Source: JBEAOO01 sp041164825
GTDB taxonomy: Bacteria; Pseudomonadota; Gammaproteobacteria; Burkholderiales; Burkholderiaceae_C
Assembly (NCBI GenBank): GCA_041164825.1
Contig: JBEAOO010000032.1
Span: forward strand, 1 to 25,448
Direction: 5' to 3'
DNA: 25,448 bases
This document shows positions 7,085 to 15,412 of the stretch, piece by piece. Every line of letters starts with the position of its first letter. The first letter of the stretch is position 1. The notes under the pieces were generated by a model. That model made no database searches. It was given only the letters and a program-made list of their open reading frames with translations, and had not been told where the DNA came from. Made by a program: the position numbers and the translations under genes.

Positions 7085-9337
7085 ATGCCCTTGCCCGTCC
7101 CTCCCCTCGACGACCGCCGCTTCGACGACCTGGTGGCGGACCTGCTCGCGCGCATCCCGGCCCACACGCCGGAGTGGACCAACCCGCGCGTCGGCGACCC
7201 CGGCCGCACGCTGATCGAGCTGTTTGCCTTTCTGGGCGACAGCCTGCTGTTCCGCGCCAACCAGGTGCCCGAGCGGCAGCGGCGCGTGTTCCTCAACCTG
7301 CTCGGCCTGGGCCGGCGGCCGGCGCGTGCGGCACGCGGCATCGTGGCGCTGCTGCCCGCACCCGAGTCGCGCGACGCGATCGACCTGCAACTGGGCGCGC
7401 GCATCAGCCGCCCGCAGCCCTTTGAGGCGCTGCAAGAGGTGAGCGTGGCGCCGGTGAGCGGCGAGGTGTATGTGAAGCGGCGTGTGGACAGCAACAGCCA
7501 CCCCGAACTCACCGAAACCATTGCCCAGCTCGGCCAGCTCTACGGCGGCCAGCGGCTCGACACGTATGAAACCACGCCGCTGTTTGCCGATGGCCTGGCC
7601 GTGCCCGAGGGTGTGGACGTGGTGGGCGACACCGTGGACGGCGCACTCTGGCTGGCGCTGCTGGCGCCCACTGCCGGCCGCAGCGAGGTGCAAAGCGCGG
7701 TGAACCAACGCAGCCGCGAGCTGCTGGCGCGCCATGCCGCCGACGCACCGCGGCTCATCAATGTGGGCGTGGTGCCCGCGCGCACTGTGGCCGACGACCA
7801 ACGTGTGCCGCCGGCCAGCCGCATCAGCAGCCAGTGGGAGATCTCGGTCGATGGCGGCGACCGGACCGACTACCAAACGCTGGACGCCGTGGCCGACAGC
7901 ACCGAGGGCCTCAAGCGCGCCGGCGTGTTGCGGCTGGTGCCGCCCGGCGCCAACCTGATCGGCGTGGGGCCCTCGGCGCGCGGCCTCGATGCTCGCTCGG
8001 GGGTGGACGACGAACCACCGCGGCTGGACGACCCGACGCGACAAGCGCGGCTGATCGCCTGGCTGCGCCTGCGGCCGGCCGCGGGCGTGACGCAACTGCG
8101 CCTGGCCTGGGCGGGCCTGCACGCGGTGCAAATCGTGCAGGGCACGCGGCGCAGCGCGATGGTGGTGGCCGAGACCCAAGGCTTGGTGGGTGAACGCATC
8201 AGCCTGCCACTCACCGACATCGACCCCAGCACGCTGCAACTGCAGATTGCCGAGCCGGGCGAGGTCTACCAAGACTGGACCGCCGTGGACGACCTCGCGG
8301 TGCTGCCGCACTCACCGGCCGCGGCGCGCAACGCGCGGGCCTATGAGCTGGACCCGCAGTCGGGCGAGATTCGGCTGGGCGATGGCGTGCGCGGCCGGCT
8401 GCCCGCCGCGGGCTCGCGCATCAAGATCGCGCAAGCGCGCAGCGGCGGCGGGCGCGCGGGCAACCTCGGTGCCGGCACGCTGCGCGAGCTGCAAGGCCAG
8501 GCGGTGGGCGACGGCGCACCGCTGACTTGCAAGCTGCTGCAGCCCCTGCCCACCGAGGGCGGCGAAGACGCCGAGAGCGTGGAGGCCGCCGAGGCGCGCA
8601 CCCCCGGCCACCTGCGCCACCACGAGCGCGCCATCACCGGCGACGACTACGCCACACTGGCGCGGCAGACGCCTGGGGTGGAGGTGGGACGCGTTGAGCT
8701 GCTGCCGCGCTTTGTGCCGCGCACGCGGGCGTCCGAGGTGCCCGGCGTGGTGAGCGTGATGGTGCTGCCGGGCCATGCCACAGGCGAGGTCGGCAGCGCG
8801 CCCAACCCACGGCCCGACACGCCCTTCATCGAGGCCGTGCACGCACAACTCGACGCGCGCCGGCCGCTGGCCACCGAGCTGTATGTGATGGGCTGCGAGT
8901 ACGTGCCGATGTCGCTCAGTGTGGCCGTGGGCCTGCGCGATGACGCGCCGCACGACGCCACGCTCGCGGCCGTGCGCGCCGCGCTGCGCCGCCTGCTGTG
9001 GCCTCTGGCGCCGGGTGGCTTGGACGGCCAAGGCTGGGCGCTCGGCCGCAGCGTGGCCGACCGCGAGCTGGAGGTGGAGGCCGCGCGCGTGCCCGGCGTG
9101 GCCAGCGTGGCCGGCGTGAATGTGTTTGAGCGCGTGGACGGCCAATGGCGCGCCTTGCCGCGCAGCAGCGTCGGCACACAGTTGTTGACGCTGGCGCGCT
9201 GGCAACTGCCCGAGCTGATGCAGCTCACCGTGGTGGCCGGCAACAGCGTGCCCGAGCGGCTGGACGGCAGCGACCCGATGCGCGACGACGACGGCGTGAC
9301 GCGCGTGGCCGTGCCGGTGATCACCGACCTCTGCTGA
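7085..9337 (+). CDS. Baseplate J/gp6-like wedge protein (Afp11-like)
   Basis: This 750-residue protein belongs to the large putative baseplate assembly proteins of eCIS, the counterpart of T4 gp6 and phage J. The N-terminus has the conserved 'DDRRFDDLVADLLARIP...TPEWTNPRVGDPG' type block at 9-42 and then LIELFAFLGDSLLFRANQVP at 45-64. Mid-protein it has the family signature IRLGDGVRGRLPAAG at about 429-443, followed by a Gly-rich loop ending GNLGAGTL. A second signature, HERAITGDDYATLARQTPGV, lies at 513-532. The C-terminal part is beta-rich. This family dimerises to form the iris-like inner baseplate ring. The ATG at 7085 is preceded by CCCACC, 29 bases after the gp25-like stop. Confidence 0.93.
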   Translation: MPLPVPPLDDRRFDDLVADLLARIPAHTPEWTNPRVGDPGRTLIELFAFLGDSLLFRANQVPERQRRVFLNLLGLGRRPARAARGIVALLPAPESRDAIDLQLGARISRPQPFEALQEVSVAPVSGEVYVKRRVDSNSHPELTETIAQLGQLYGGQRLDTYETTPLFADGLAVPEGVDVVGDTVDGALWLALLAPTAGRSEVQSAVNQRSRELLARHAADAPRLINVGVVPARTVADDQRVPPASRISSQWEISVDGGDRTDYQTLDAVADSTEGLKRAGVLRLVPPGANLIGVGPSARGLDARSGVDDEPPRLDDPTRQARLIAWLRLRPAAGVTQLRLAWAGLHAVQIVQGTRRSAMVVAETQGLVGERISLPLTDIDPSTLQLQIAEPGEVYQDWTAVDDLAVLPHSPAAARNARAYELDPQSGEIRLGDGVRGRLPAAGSRIKIAQARSGGGRAGNLGAGTLRELQGQAVGDGAPLTCKLLQPLPTEGGEDAESVEAAEARTPGHLRHHERAITGDDYATLARQTPGVEVGRVELLPRFVPRTRASEVPGVVSVMVLPGHATGEVGSAPNPRPDTPFIEAVHAQLDARRPLATELYVMGCEYVPMSLSVAVGLRDDAPHDATLAAVRAALRRLLWPLAPGGLDGQGWALGRSVADRELEVEAARVPGVASVAGVNVFERVDGQWRALPRSSVGTQLLTLARWQLPELMQLTVVAGNSVPERLDGSDPMRDDDGVTRVAVPVITDLC

Positions 9338-9361
9338 ACTGAGGCCCCACCGGACACCCCC

Positions 9362-11938
9362 ATGGACGCCAACGGTCAAACCTTCTGGATGTGGTCGCAG
9401 CCGCGCGACTGGGCGGCCCTGGCCGCTTGCCAGCTGGCCGACGTGCGCCACCTCGGCCCCGGTGGCGCCCACGAAGTGCGCCCGCTGCTGGCGCTGCAGG
9501 CCGTGCGCCCTGCGCCCGCACGCTTGCCCGGGCCACAGCGCCTGCTGCTGGCCGAGAGCCAGCTGGCGATGCTGCCGCTGCTGCGCGACCACCAGGGCAC
9601 CAGCGCCCGCTGGGACGCCGCCGAGGGCAAGCTGATGGGCTTTGGCGCTTTTGCCGGCGAGGTGCCGCGCCATGTACCCGCCGCCGCGGGCGCGCCGCTC
9701 GACATGGCGCTCGATGCCGATGAGGTGCTGTGGCTGGCCTTTGACGACCGCATCGAAGGGCTGGACTTGCGCGAGCGCTTTGCGGTGCTGAACCTGCCGC
9801 TGCCGCTGTTGGAAGACGGCGTCACCCGCTTCACGCCCTGGGCCGTGGCCTGTGATGCACGCGGCGGACGCTGGGCGCTCGACCGCCCCAACCGCCGCCT
9901 CGCCCAATTGGCCGGCACACCCTGGCCCGACCGCGCGGAGGTGGTCTACGCGCCCCAGACCTTCCGCCCCGCGCCGGAGAACCCCGATGCGCCGCGGCTT
10001 GAGTTGCTGCCGCTGCAATTGCCGCCTGAGCTGCGCCCCGTGGGCATCGCCGCGAGCCCGAGCGGCCAGCTGGCGGTGAGCGCCTGGGGCGTGGACGGTG
10101 AGCTGCACCTGCTGCTGATCAACGCCACCGGCAGCGCCCTCACCGCCCGCCACGTGCTGGCCGGCGCCGAGCATGCCCACGCGCTGGCCTGGCTGGACGA
10201 CACGCAGGTGGCGCTGCGGCTGGCCGACTTGGCCGAGGTGCTGGTGTATGCGCTGCCTTCGTTGAGCAGTGGCTCACCGCTTGAGCCCGCCGGCCGCCGC
10301 TACCCCAGCGCCGATGCCGCACCCGGGCGTTTTGTGAGCGGCCCCACCCAACCGCCGCACCTGCCCTTGAAGCCAGTGAGCACGCCCGGCGACGGCGGCA
10401 TCCCGCGCGCGAGCCGCGAGCTGGTGCCGCTGGCCTGGCGCGCGTTTGACACGGTGGGCGCCGCCCACGGCCGCAGCGTCGACAGCGGCAGCCTCGGCTG
10501 CACCTGGCACCGCGTGCACATCGAGGCGCTGATGCCCGCGGGCTGCGGCGTGCTGGTGGAGCTCTGCGCCAGCGACGAACCCGGCGCCCCCGCGGCCGAT
10601 GCGCTGTGGCACCCGCACTGGATTGGCGACGCGCAAGCCGCGCCCAGCGACCTGCCCACCGACGTGCCCCGCGGCGTGTGGGAGGCCACGCCCAACGAAC
10701 TGCCGCACCGCGCCGGCCTGCTCGGCTGCCCAGCCGTGCCGCAGCGCGCCGGGCGCTTCAGCGTGTTGGTGCAGCGGGCCGGCCACCAGTTGCGCACACT
10801 GCGCGGCCAACACCTGCACCTGCGGCTGCAGTTGCGCGGCAACGGCCGCGCCACGCCCGAACTGGCGGCGGTGCGCGTGTGGGGCCAGCGGTTCAGCGCC
10901 GTGCAGCAGTACCTGCCCGAGCTCTACCGCGACGATGCGGTGACGGATGACAACGCGCTGGGCGCCGCCACACCGCACGACTTTCTGGCGCGTTTCTCCC
11001 AGCTGTTTGAAGGCCAGCTGGCGGCCCTGGAAGACCAGATCGCCGAGGCCCGCGTTCTGACCCACCCGAGCAGCACACCCACGGCCTGGCTGGATTGGCT
11101 GGCGGGCTGGACCGGCACCACCTTCCCCGGCGCCTTGCCCGCCGCGCGCCGCCGCGATTGGCTGCGCCTGGCGCCGCAATTGCACCAACAGCGCGGCACG
11201 CTGGCCGGGCTGCGGCTGGGGCTGGACATCGCGACGAACGGCGCGGTGTCGCGCGGCCAGGTGCTGGTGCTGGAGGACTTCCGGCTGCGCCGCACGCTGG
11301 TGACGCTGCTGGGTGTGTCGCTCGACCGCGCAGACGACCCGCTGCTGCCCGGCTTGGTGGTGAGCGGCAACAGCATCGTCGGCGACACGCTGGTGATCGG
11401 CGATGGTGATGACACCCAAGCCCAGGCCGAGTTTTTGGCGCTGATGGGCCTGGACACCTCGGACGCCGCCGAGCTGGCGACCCTGCAAGGCGTGTACGCG
11501 CGCACCGCGCACCGCGCCACCGTGCTGGTGCACGAGGGCCTGGACACCGCGCTGCACACGCTGATCCAAAGCATCGCCACTGAACTGGCCCCTGCCCATG
11601 TGCTGCTCAACGTGCGCCCGGCGCGCGAGCCCTTCTTGGTGGGCATTGCGGCGCTGGTGGGTGTGGACAGTTATTTGCGCGCGCCGGAGCCACCCCACAC
11701 CGCGCGCATCGGGCACAGCGCCATCGGCCGCGGCGACCGCGTGATCGGCGGCGGCGCGCTCGACTGGCGGCTCGAAGACGGCGTGCCCGGCCCCAGTGCC
11801 GAGGGCACGCCCGTGGCGGTGTTGCGCGGCCCGGCCGAAGTGCCCGAAGGCGAGTTCAGCTTCGAGCTCGATGGCCGCCGATCGATTCCCCCTGCCGGTG
11901 GCGCGATTGCGCGCTGGCGCTTCACGCGGCTGAGCTGA
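9362..11938 (+). CDS. Afp12-like baseplate/tail protein with N-terminal propeller-like region
   Basis: The 858-residue product ends in a tail-protein-I/Afp12-like region. QQYLPELYRDD lies at about 515-525, FLARFSQLFEGQLAALEDQIA follows, then WLDWLAGWTG, an RRDWLRLAPQLHQQRGTLAGLRLGL-type helix pair, and a GNSIVGDTLVIGD segment. T4 gp7-like partners of the J protein complete the wedge. Residues 1 to about 310 are different: repeated short beta units with a Gly/Asp turn (for example near 123-143, 160-180, 220-245, 280-300) resemble an NHL/SMP-30-type beta-propeller. Such an extension occurs, from recollection, in some eCIS homologues. The ATG at 9362 follows the J-like stop by 24 bases. The C-terminal assignment is firm; the propeller is inference from repeat spacing. 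Confidence 0.87.
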   Translation: MDANGQTFWMWSQPRDWAALAACQLADVRHLGPGGAHEVRPLLALQAVRPAPARLPGPQRLLLAESQLAMLPLLRDHQGTSARWDAAEGKLMGFGAFAGEVPRHVPAAAGAPLDMALDADEVLWLAFDDRIEGLDLRERFAVLNLPLPLLEDGVTRFTPWAVACDARGGRWALDRPNRRLAQLAGTPWPDRAEVVYAPQTFRPAPENPDAPRLELLPLQLPPELRPVGIAASPSGQLAVSAWGVDGELHLLLINATGSALTARHVLAGAEHAHALAWLDDTQVALRLADLAEVLVYALPSLSSGSPLEPAGRRYPSADAAPGRFVSGPTQPPHLPLKPVSTPGDGGIPRASRELVPLAWRAFDTVGAAHGRSVDSGSLGCTWHRVHIEALMPAGCGVLVELCASDEPGAPAADALWHPHWIGDAQAAPSDLPTDVPRGVWEATPNELPHRAGLLGCPAVPQRAGRFSVLVQRAGHQLRTLRGQHLHLRLQLRGNGRATPELAAVRVWGQRFSAVQQYLPELYRDDAVTDDNALGAATPHDFLARFSQLFEGQLAALEDQIAEARVLTHPSSTPTAWLDWLAGWTGTTFPGALPAARRRDWLRLAPQLHQQRGTLAGLRLGLDIATNGAVSRGQVLVLEDFRLRRTLVTLLGVSLDRADDPLLPGLVVSGNSIVGDTLVIGDGDDTQAQAEFLALMGLDTSDAAELATLQGVYARTAHRATVLVHEGLDTALHTLIQSIATELAPAHVLLNVRPAREPFLVGIAALVGVDSYLRAPEPPHTARIGHSAIGRGDRVIGGGALDWRLEDGVPGPSAEGTPVAVLRGPAEVPEGEFSFELDGRRSIPPAGGAIARWRFTRLS

Positions 11939-11980
11939 CGCGCTCATTCCATCGCTTTTCAACCGTCCTTTTCCAACCAC

Positions 11981-11986
11981 CAGGAG
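11981..11986 (+). promoter_or_regulatory. Strong Shine-Dalgarno before small Ig/PKD-like gene
   Basis: CAGGAG lies 6 bases before the ATG at 11993. The 54-base spacer that contains it (11939-11992) is pyrimidine-rich and less GC-rich than its surroundings. No -35/-10 pair or hairpin is convincing there. The canonical site contrasts with the overlapping or CACC-ATG starts used in most of the left half. Confidence 0.6.
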
Positions 11987-11992
11987 CCCACC

Positions 11993-12304
11993 ATGGCCCA
12001 GCTTGACATCAACGTCCCGTTTGAAACCGACCAGTCCACCATCAAGGTCGAGGTCGATCCGACCAAGCCGCTGTCGCGCGGCCGCCAGCTCTACCAACTG
12101 CAGGTGGTGGACGACTCGGGCAACCTCTCCGAGCCCACCACGCTGGTCGTCATCGTGGCCGACCAGGAGCGCCCCACGGCCATCCTGCAGGGGCCGCAGG
12201 TGGTGAATGTGGGCAAGTCGTTTGAGCTCACCGGTGCCAAGTCCTTCGACATCGGCGGCGAGATCAAGAGCTACACCTTCACCTACCTCGGCCCGCAGAT
12301 CTGA
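11993..12304 (+). CDS. Small Ig/PKD-like beta-sandwich protein
   Basis: This 103-residue protein has two parts. Residues about 15-57 form an Ig/cadherin-like strand set: IKVEVDPTKPL, then YQLQVVDDSGNLSEP, then LVVIVAD. Residues 60-103 look like the first half of a PKD-type domain: ERPTAILQGP, then VNVGKSFELTGAKSFDIGGE, then IKSYTFTYLG. There is no signal peptide, which fits an internal structural part better than a secreted adhesin. Small proteins of this kind occur in other eCIS loci as I remember them; their role is not known to me. It opens the section of probable peripheral baseplate genes and may have a non-catalytic, stoichiometric structural role. The next gene looks like a shortened relative. 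Confidence 0.82.
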   Translation: MAQLDINVPFETDQSTIKVEVDPTKPLSRGRQLYQLQVVDDSGNLSEPTTLVVIVADQERPTAILQGPQVVNVGKSFELTGAKSFDIGGEIKSYTFTYLGPQI

Positions 12305-12337
12305 GCAGCCCGAGCCCGCCCCACAGACCAGCACCCC

Positions 12338-12342
12338 GGAGG
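12338..12342 (+). promoter_or_regulatory. Ribosome binding site that fixes the start at 12351
   Basis: GGAGG sits 8 bases before the ATG at 12351. It argues against the longer in-frame reading that begins at 12207 inside the preceding gene. Confidence 0.6.
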
Positions 12343-12350
12343 CCGATGCG

Positions 12351-12650
12351 ATGACCGTGCTCAAGCCCAACGTGCCCATCGAGCAGCGCAGCGCCACGCT
12401 GTTGGTGGAGAACAAGCTCGACGTGGGCGTGCACCGCTTTGCGCTGGAGGTGCTGAGCGCGCGCGGCACACGCAGCGAGGCGCAGGTGTTCAGCCTCACC
12501 GTGCAAAAACCCGGGCGCATCGTCATCGGCCCGGGCACGGTGGTGAACCCCGTGCTGAACCCCGTCTTGCAGCCGGTCGTCAGCCCCATCGTGCGTCCGG
12601 TCAGCCCCCGTCGCCCCACCCGTTCAGGAGGCCGCCATGAGCCCCGTTGA
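12351..12650 (+). CDS. Second small Ig-like protein with Pro-periodic tail
   Basis: The 99-residue product resembles the first half of the preceding protein: SATLLVENKLDVGVHRFALE (14-33) and then a SEAQVFSLTVQKP strand (42-54) parallel its strand set. After residue 60 comes a tail of five near-perfect four-residue units of the form [VI][VL]xP (64-83), then a basic Arg/Pro end. The start is decided by GGAGG at 12338-12342, 8 bases before this ATG. A longer frame from 12207 lies mainly within the upstream gene and is not family-like. The end overlaps the next gene by 14 bases, implying translational coupling. No transmembrane segment or signal peptide is seen. Function unknown; a structural partner of its neighbour is inference. 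Confidence 0.72.
   Translation: MTVLKPNVPIEQRSATLLVENKLDVGVHRFALEVLSARGTRSEAQVFSLTVQKPGRIVIGPGTVVNPVLNPVLQPVVSPIVRPVSPRRPTRSGGRHEPR
12540..12599 (+). repeat. Five 12-base units encoding [VI][VL]xP tetrapeptides
   Basis: Five consecutive 12-base units encode VVNP, VLNP, VLQP, VVSP and IVRP inside the gene at 12351-12650. A shortened sixth unit (V-S-P) follows. The first two units are nearly identical in DNA (GTG-x-TGAACCCC pattern). Proline every fourth residue would give a stiff extended linker or strand instead of a helix. Confidence 0.8.
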
Positions 12651-13515
12651 TGTGAGCAGCTTCATCACCGACTTCGCCACCGCCGACCCCCTGCCCGGCG
12701 CGCTGAGACCGGACCGGCCCTACTACGACACCGGCGTGCTGCTCGACGCCGAAGACTTTGCCGACGAACAAACCTACCACCGCGCCCGGCTGGCGCGCGC
12801 GCTGGGTTACCTGGGCGGCGACGGCACGCTGGTGGGCCTGAAAACCCGCATCACCCGCACTGGCGGCGTGCTGGAGTGGCAGGTGGGTGGCGGTCTGGCG
12901 CTCGACCGCTTTGGCCGCCTGATCGAGGTGCCACGCGCCTGGTGCGTGCGCCTGGAGCGCTGGGTGGCCGCGCAAAGCGACGACGCGCTGCGCGCCGCCA
13001 ATGGCCCAGCCGGCGTGGTGGCCGATGTGTTCCTGCGCTTTGCGGCGCAGGGCCGCGGCCGCACACCGGCCTTTGCCCAAGGTGCGTTTGACGCCACCGA
13101 TGCGCTGGTGCCGTCACGGGTGCGCGATGCCTTCGTGCTGGAGCCCGTGCTGCGCCCCGATGCCGCGGCCGACCCCACCGCGCTCGCCCACCTGCCGCGC
13201 CACCGCTTTGCGGACTTGCGCGCGCTGCCCCCCGCCGCGCGTGTGGACGGCGCGCGGCAGGCCTTGCTCGACGCCTGGGACACCCGCCTGGCCCGCCCCG
13301 ATGGTGAGGCGCTGCAGCCGCGCAGCGAGCACCCGCCCGGGCTCGATCCGGCATCGATCTTCTTGGCGCGCTTGACGCTGCCGGTCAGCGGTGTGGACGC
13401 CACCACCAGCCGCCCGTTGATCGACTTCGACGCGGTGGACGACAGCCGCCTCAACAACACCGCCCGCACCTTCGTGATGCCCACCGACATGCTCGGTGCG
13501 ATTTTCGGCGCTTGA
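12637..13515 (+). CDS. Peripheral baseplate/fibre-type protein A (shared N-terminal module)
   Basis: This 292-residue protein is the shortest of three consecutive genes that share an N-terminal module. Here the module spans residues 28-70: PYYDTGVLLDAEDF, then DEQTYHRARLARALGYL, then GTLVGL. A beta segment resembling WQVGGGLALDRFGRLIEVP (75-95) follows, which recurs in similar proteins as 'the aG.AlD..Gr' pattern. The rest is mixed, with no recognised enzyme motif. Comparable YF-x-G-x-L...EQ-x-Y...GVVxGL proteins occur in other phage-like and eCIS loci, from recollection. A strong AGGAGG at 12626-12631 precedes the ATG, which lies inside the end of the previous gene. A role in the outer baseplate or collar is inferred from position and repetition. 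Confidence 0.8.
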   Translation: MSPVDVSSFITDFATADPLPGALRPDRPYYDTGVLLDAEDFADEQTYHRARLARALGYLGGDGTLVGLKTRITRTGGVLEWQVGGGLALDRFGRLIEVPRAWCVRLERWVAAQSDDALRAANGPAGVVADVFLRFAAQGRGRTPAFAQGAFDATDALVPSRVRDAFVLEPVLRPDAAADPTALAHLPRHRFADLRALPPAARVDGARQALLDAWDTRLARPDGEALQPRSEHPPGLDPASIFLARLTLPVSGVDATTSRPLIDFDAVDDSRLNNTARTFVMPTDMLGAIFGA

Positions 13516-13536
13516 TCGGCGCTTCAGGAGAACCTC

Positions 13537-15372
13537 ATGGCCACCGCCCCCACCGCAGCCCGTACCGCCGCCCGCGCCTTCATCAGCAGCGAGGCCGCCG
13601 CGCAACTGCGCGATGCGCGGCTGCTGGTGGACGAGTCGCACCGCGTGCGCCCGCGCTATTTCGACGGCAAGTTTCTCGCCGCCCGCGACCTCACCCGCGA
13701 CCAGGCCTACTTCCTCGCCCGGCAAGCCAGTTTTGCGCGCGCACTGGGGGCCGGTGTGGTGGAAGGTTTGCAGGTCAGCGCGGGCGACGTGGCGAGCGAT
13801 TTGCGCGTGAGTGCGGGCCTGGGCTTCACGCCCGGCGGCGAGTTGGTGAGTTTACAAAACGCGGTCACGGTGTCGCTGGCGCAGCTGTTTCGCCTGCAGA
13901 CGCTGGCCGCGCAGCTCGGCACGCTCAAGCGCCTGGCGCCGCCGCTGCGCAACCGCAGTGGCGTGTTTGTGCTCGGCCTGCGCGCGCTCGAGTTCAGTGC
14001 CAACCCGGTGGCCGCCTACCCCGCCGGGCTGGACGGCCCGCGGCAGGTGGAAGAGGGCGACATCATCGAAGCCAGCGCGCTCACGCTGACGGCCCTGAAC
14101 GACGCGCCGCCCGAGCGCATCGACGCACTGCGCGGCCAGTTGGCGCGCGACGCCTTCGTGTCGCAAAGCCTGCCCGCGCTGCCGGCCGAGCTGTTGCCGC
14201 TGGCCCTGGTGGCGCTGGTGGGCGACAACATCCGCTGGGTTGACACCCACCTGGTGCGCCGCGCCAGTGGCCAGGCCCATGCCGATGTGCTGGGTTTTGG
14301 TTTTGCACCGCGCCTGCTGCGCGAGGCCCACTTGGCGCAATACAGCGCGCAACTGGCCGAGCTCAGCGCGCGCAACAACGCCGCGCGCCCCACCGCCAGC
14401 CAACACTTCCAGGCGCTGCCACCGGCCGGGCCGATGCCGCGCGAGGCGGTCAACCCGGCCGACTTCACGCAGAGCTGGTTCCCGCCCGGGGTCGATGCCG
14501 ACCTGGCGCTGGTGGCGGAGGACGAGATCCCGGCGCTGGTGGAGGAGTCGCTGCTGCTGCCACCGCTCGACCTCACGCGAACGGCCGAGGCGCTGGCCGC
14601 CACGTCCGTCGCCATCTTGGTGCCGGTGCCGCGCGCTGCGCTGGCGCGCCAGGCTGCGCGGCTGCAGCAGGCGCTGGAGCGCGCCACCACACCGGCCAGC
14701 AGCAAGGCCGCCAGCACCCGGCTGCCGATCGACGCGATGCGGCTGCTGGCGATCAAGCGCCTGCCCACGCTGTCGCCGCTGCCGGCCACCACCACGCCCA
14801 TCGATGCGGTGTGGGCCGAGCTGATCAGCGCCGCGCCGCAGCTCTGGTACACGCGCCGCCGCAACCTGGCGCTGCGGCCGCAGGTGGAGGGCACGGTGGT
14901 GGCGGTGCTGAACGCCACCGACACACTGCAGCGCACGCTCGATCTGCGCTTCACCGGCTTGCTCAAAACCCGGGTCGACACGCTGCTGGCCGCCGCCCCC
15001 TTGAGCAGCCGCAGCGAGCTGGCGCAGCTGCTGGCGTCCGACAAACTGGCCTCGCCGCTGCTGGCCCAAGCCACACTCGCCACGCTGGAGGCCAAACCGC
15101 AAGTGGCCGCCACCGACGTGGCCGAGGTGGCCGAAGCCCTGGCCCAACCCGGCGTGGGCGAAGGCCTGGCGCGCCTGGCCGTGGAGCGGCCCGAGCTGGT
15201 GAACGACAGCGCGCAACTGCAAAAGCTGGCCAGCGCCGAAGGGCTGCTGCAGCTCGACCGCGTGATGGCCAACGCCACGACGTTTGAGGCCAACCGCATC
15301 GCCACCGCCATCACCGTGCCGGCCAGCGGCGCCGTCCGCCTCAACAACGTGCTGGTGGTGAAACCGCGCTGA
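13537..15372 (+). CDS. Peripheral baseplate/fibre-type protein B (shared module plus second block)
   Basis: This 611-residue protein carries the shared N-terminal module at 40-80 (RYFDGKFLAARDLTRDQAY, then ARALGAGVVEGLQV). A beta segment with LGFTPGGELVSL follows. A second block, about 294-367, contains LPPAGPMPREAV, SWFPPGVD, EESLLLPPLDLT and VAILVPVP, and this block is also found in the next gene. The C-terminal 200 residues are predicted helix-rich, ending in a short beta segment with VRLNNVLVV. CAGGAG at 13525-13530 precedes the ATG. No enzyme motif, signal peptide or membrane segment is visible. The shared architecture with both neighbours suggests duplication and co-assembly. Function not established. 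Confidence 0.82.
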   Translation: MATAPTAARTAARAFISSEAAAQLRDARLLVDESHRVRPRYFDGKFLAARDLTRDQAYFLARQASFARALGAGVVEGLQVSAGDVASDLRVSAGLGFTPGGELVSLQNAVTVSLAQLFRLQTLAAQLGTLKRLAPPLRNRSGVFVLGLRALEFSANPVAAYPAGLDGPRQVEEGDIIEASALTLTALNDAPPERIDALRGQLARDAFVSQSLPALPAELLPLALVALVGDNIRWVDTHLVRRASGQAHADVLGFGFAPRLLREAHLAQYSAQLAELSARNNAARPTASQHFQALPPAGPMPREAVNPADFTQSWFPPGVDADLALVAEDEIPALVEESLLLPPLDLTRTAEALAATSVAILVPVPRAALARQAARLQQALERATTPASSKAASTRLPIDAMRLLAIKRLPTLSPLPATTTPIDAVWAELISAAPQLWYTRRRNLALRPQVEGTVVAVLNATDTLQRTLDLRFTGLLKTRVDTLLAAAPLSSRSELAQLLASDKLASPLLAQATLATLEAKPQVAATDVAEVAEALAQPGVGEGLARLAVERPELVNDSAQLQKLASAEGLLQLDRVMANATTFEANRIATAITVPASGAVRLNNVLVVKPR

Positions 15373-15412
15373 GCGGCCCGGCCACCGCCATCCTCATCCC
15401 CTGGAGCCCGTC

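Noticed and set aside
11939..11992. Promoter in the pyrimidine-rich spacer before the small Ig/PKD-like gene
   Set aside because: The spacer is less GC-rich than its surroundings but has no recognisable -35 or -10 hexamers; only the ribosome site is supported.
12207..12350. Longer N-terminus for the second small Ig-like protein
   Set aside because: The extension overlaps the preceding gene by about 100 bases and reads as low-quality Ser/Pro/Arg sequence. GGAGG directly precedes the ATG at 12351.
8312..12619. Minus-strand open frames antisense to the J-like, Afp12-like and Ig-like genes
   Set aside because: They have biased His/Gln/Arg/Ala composition, cross several real gene boundaries and show no recognisable motif.
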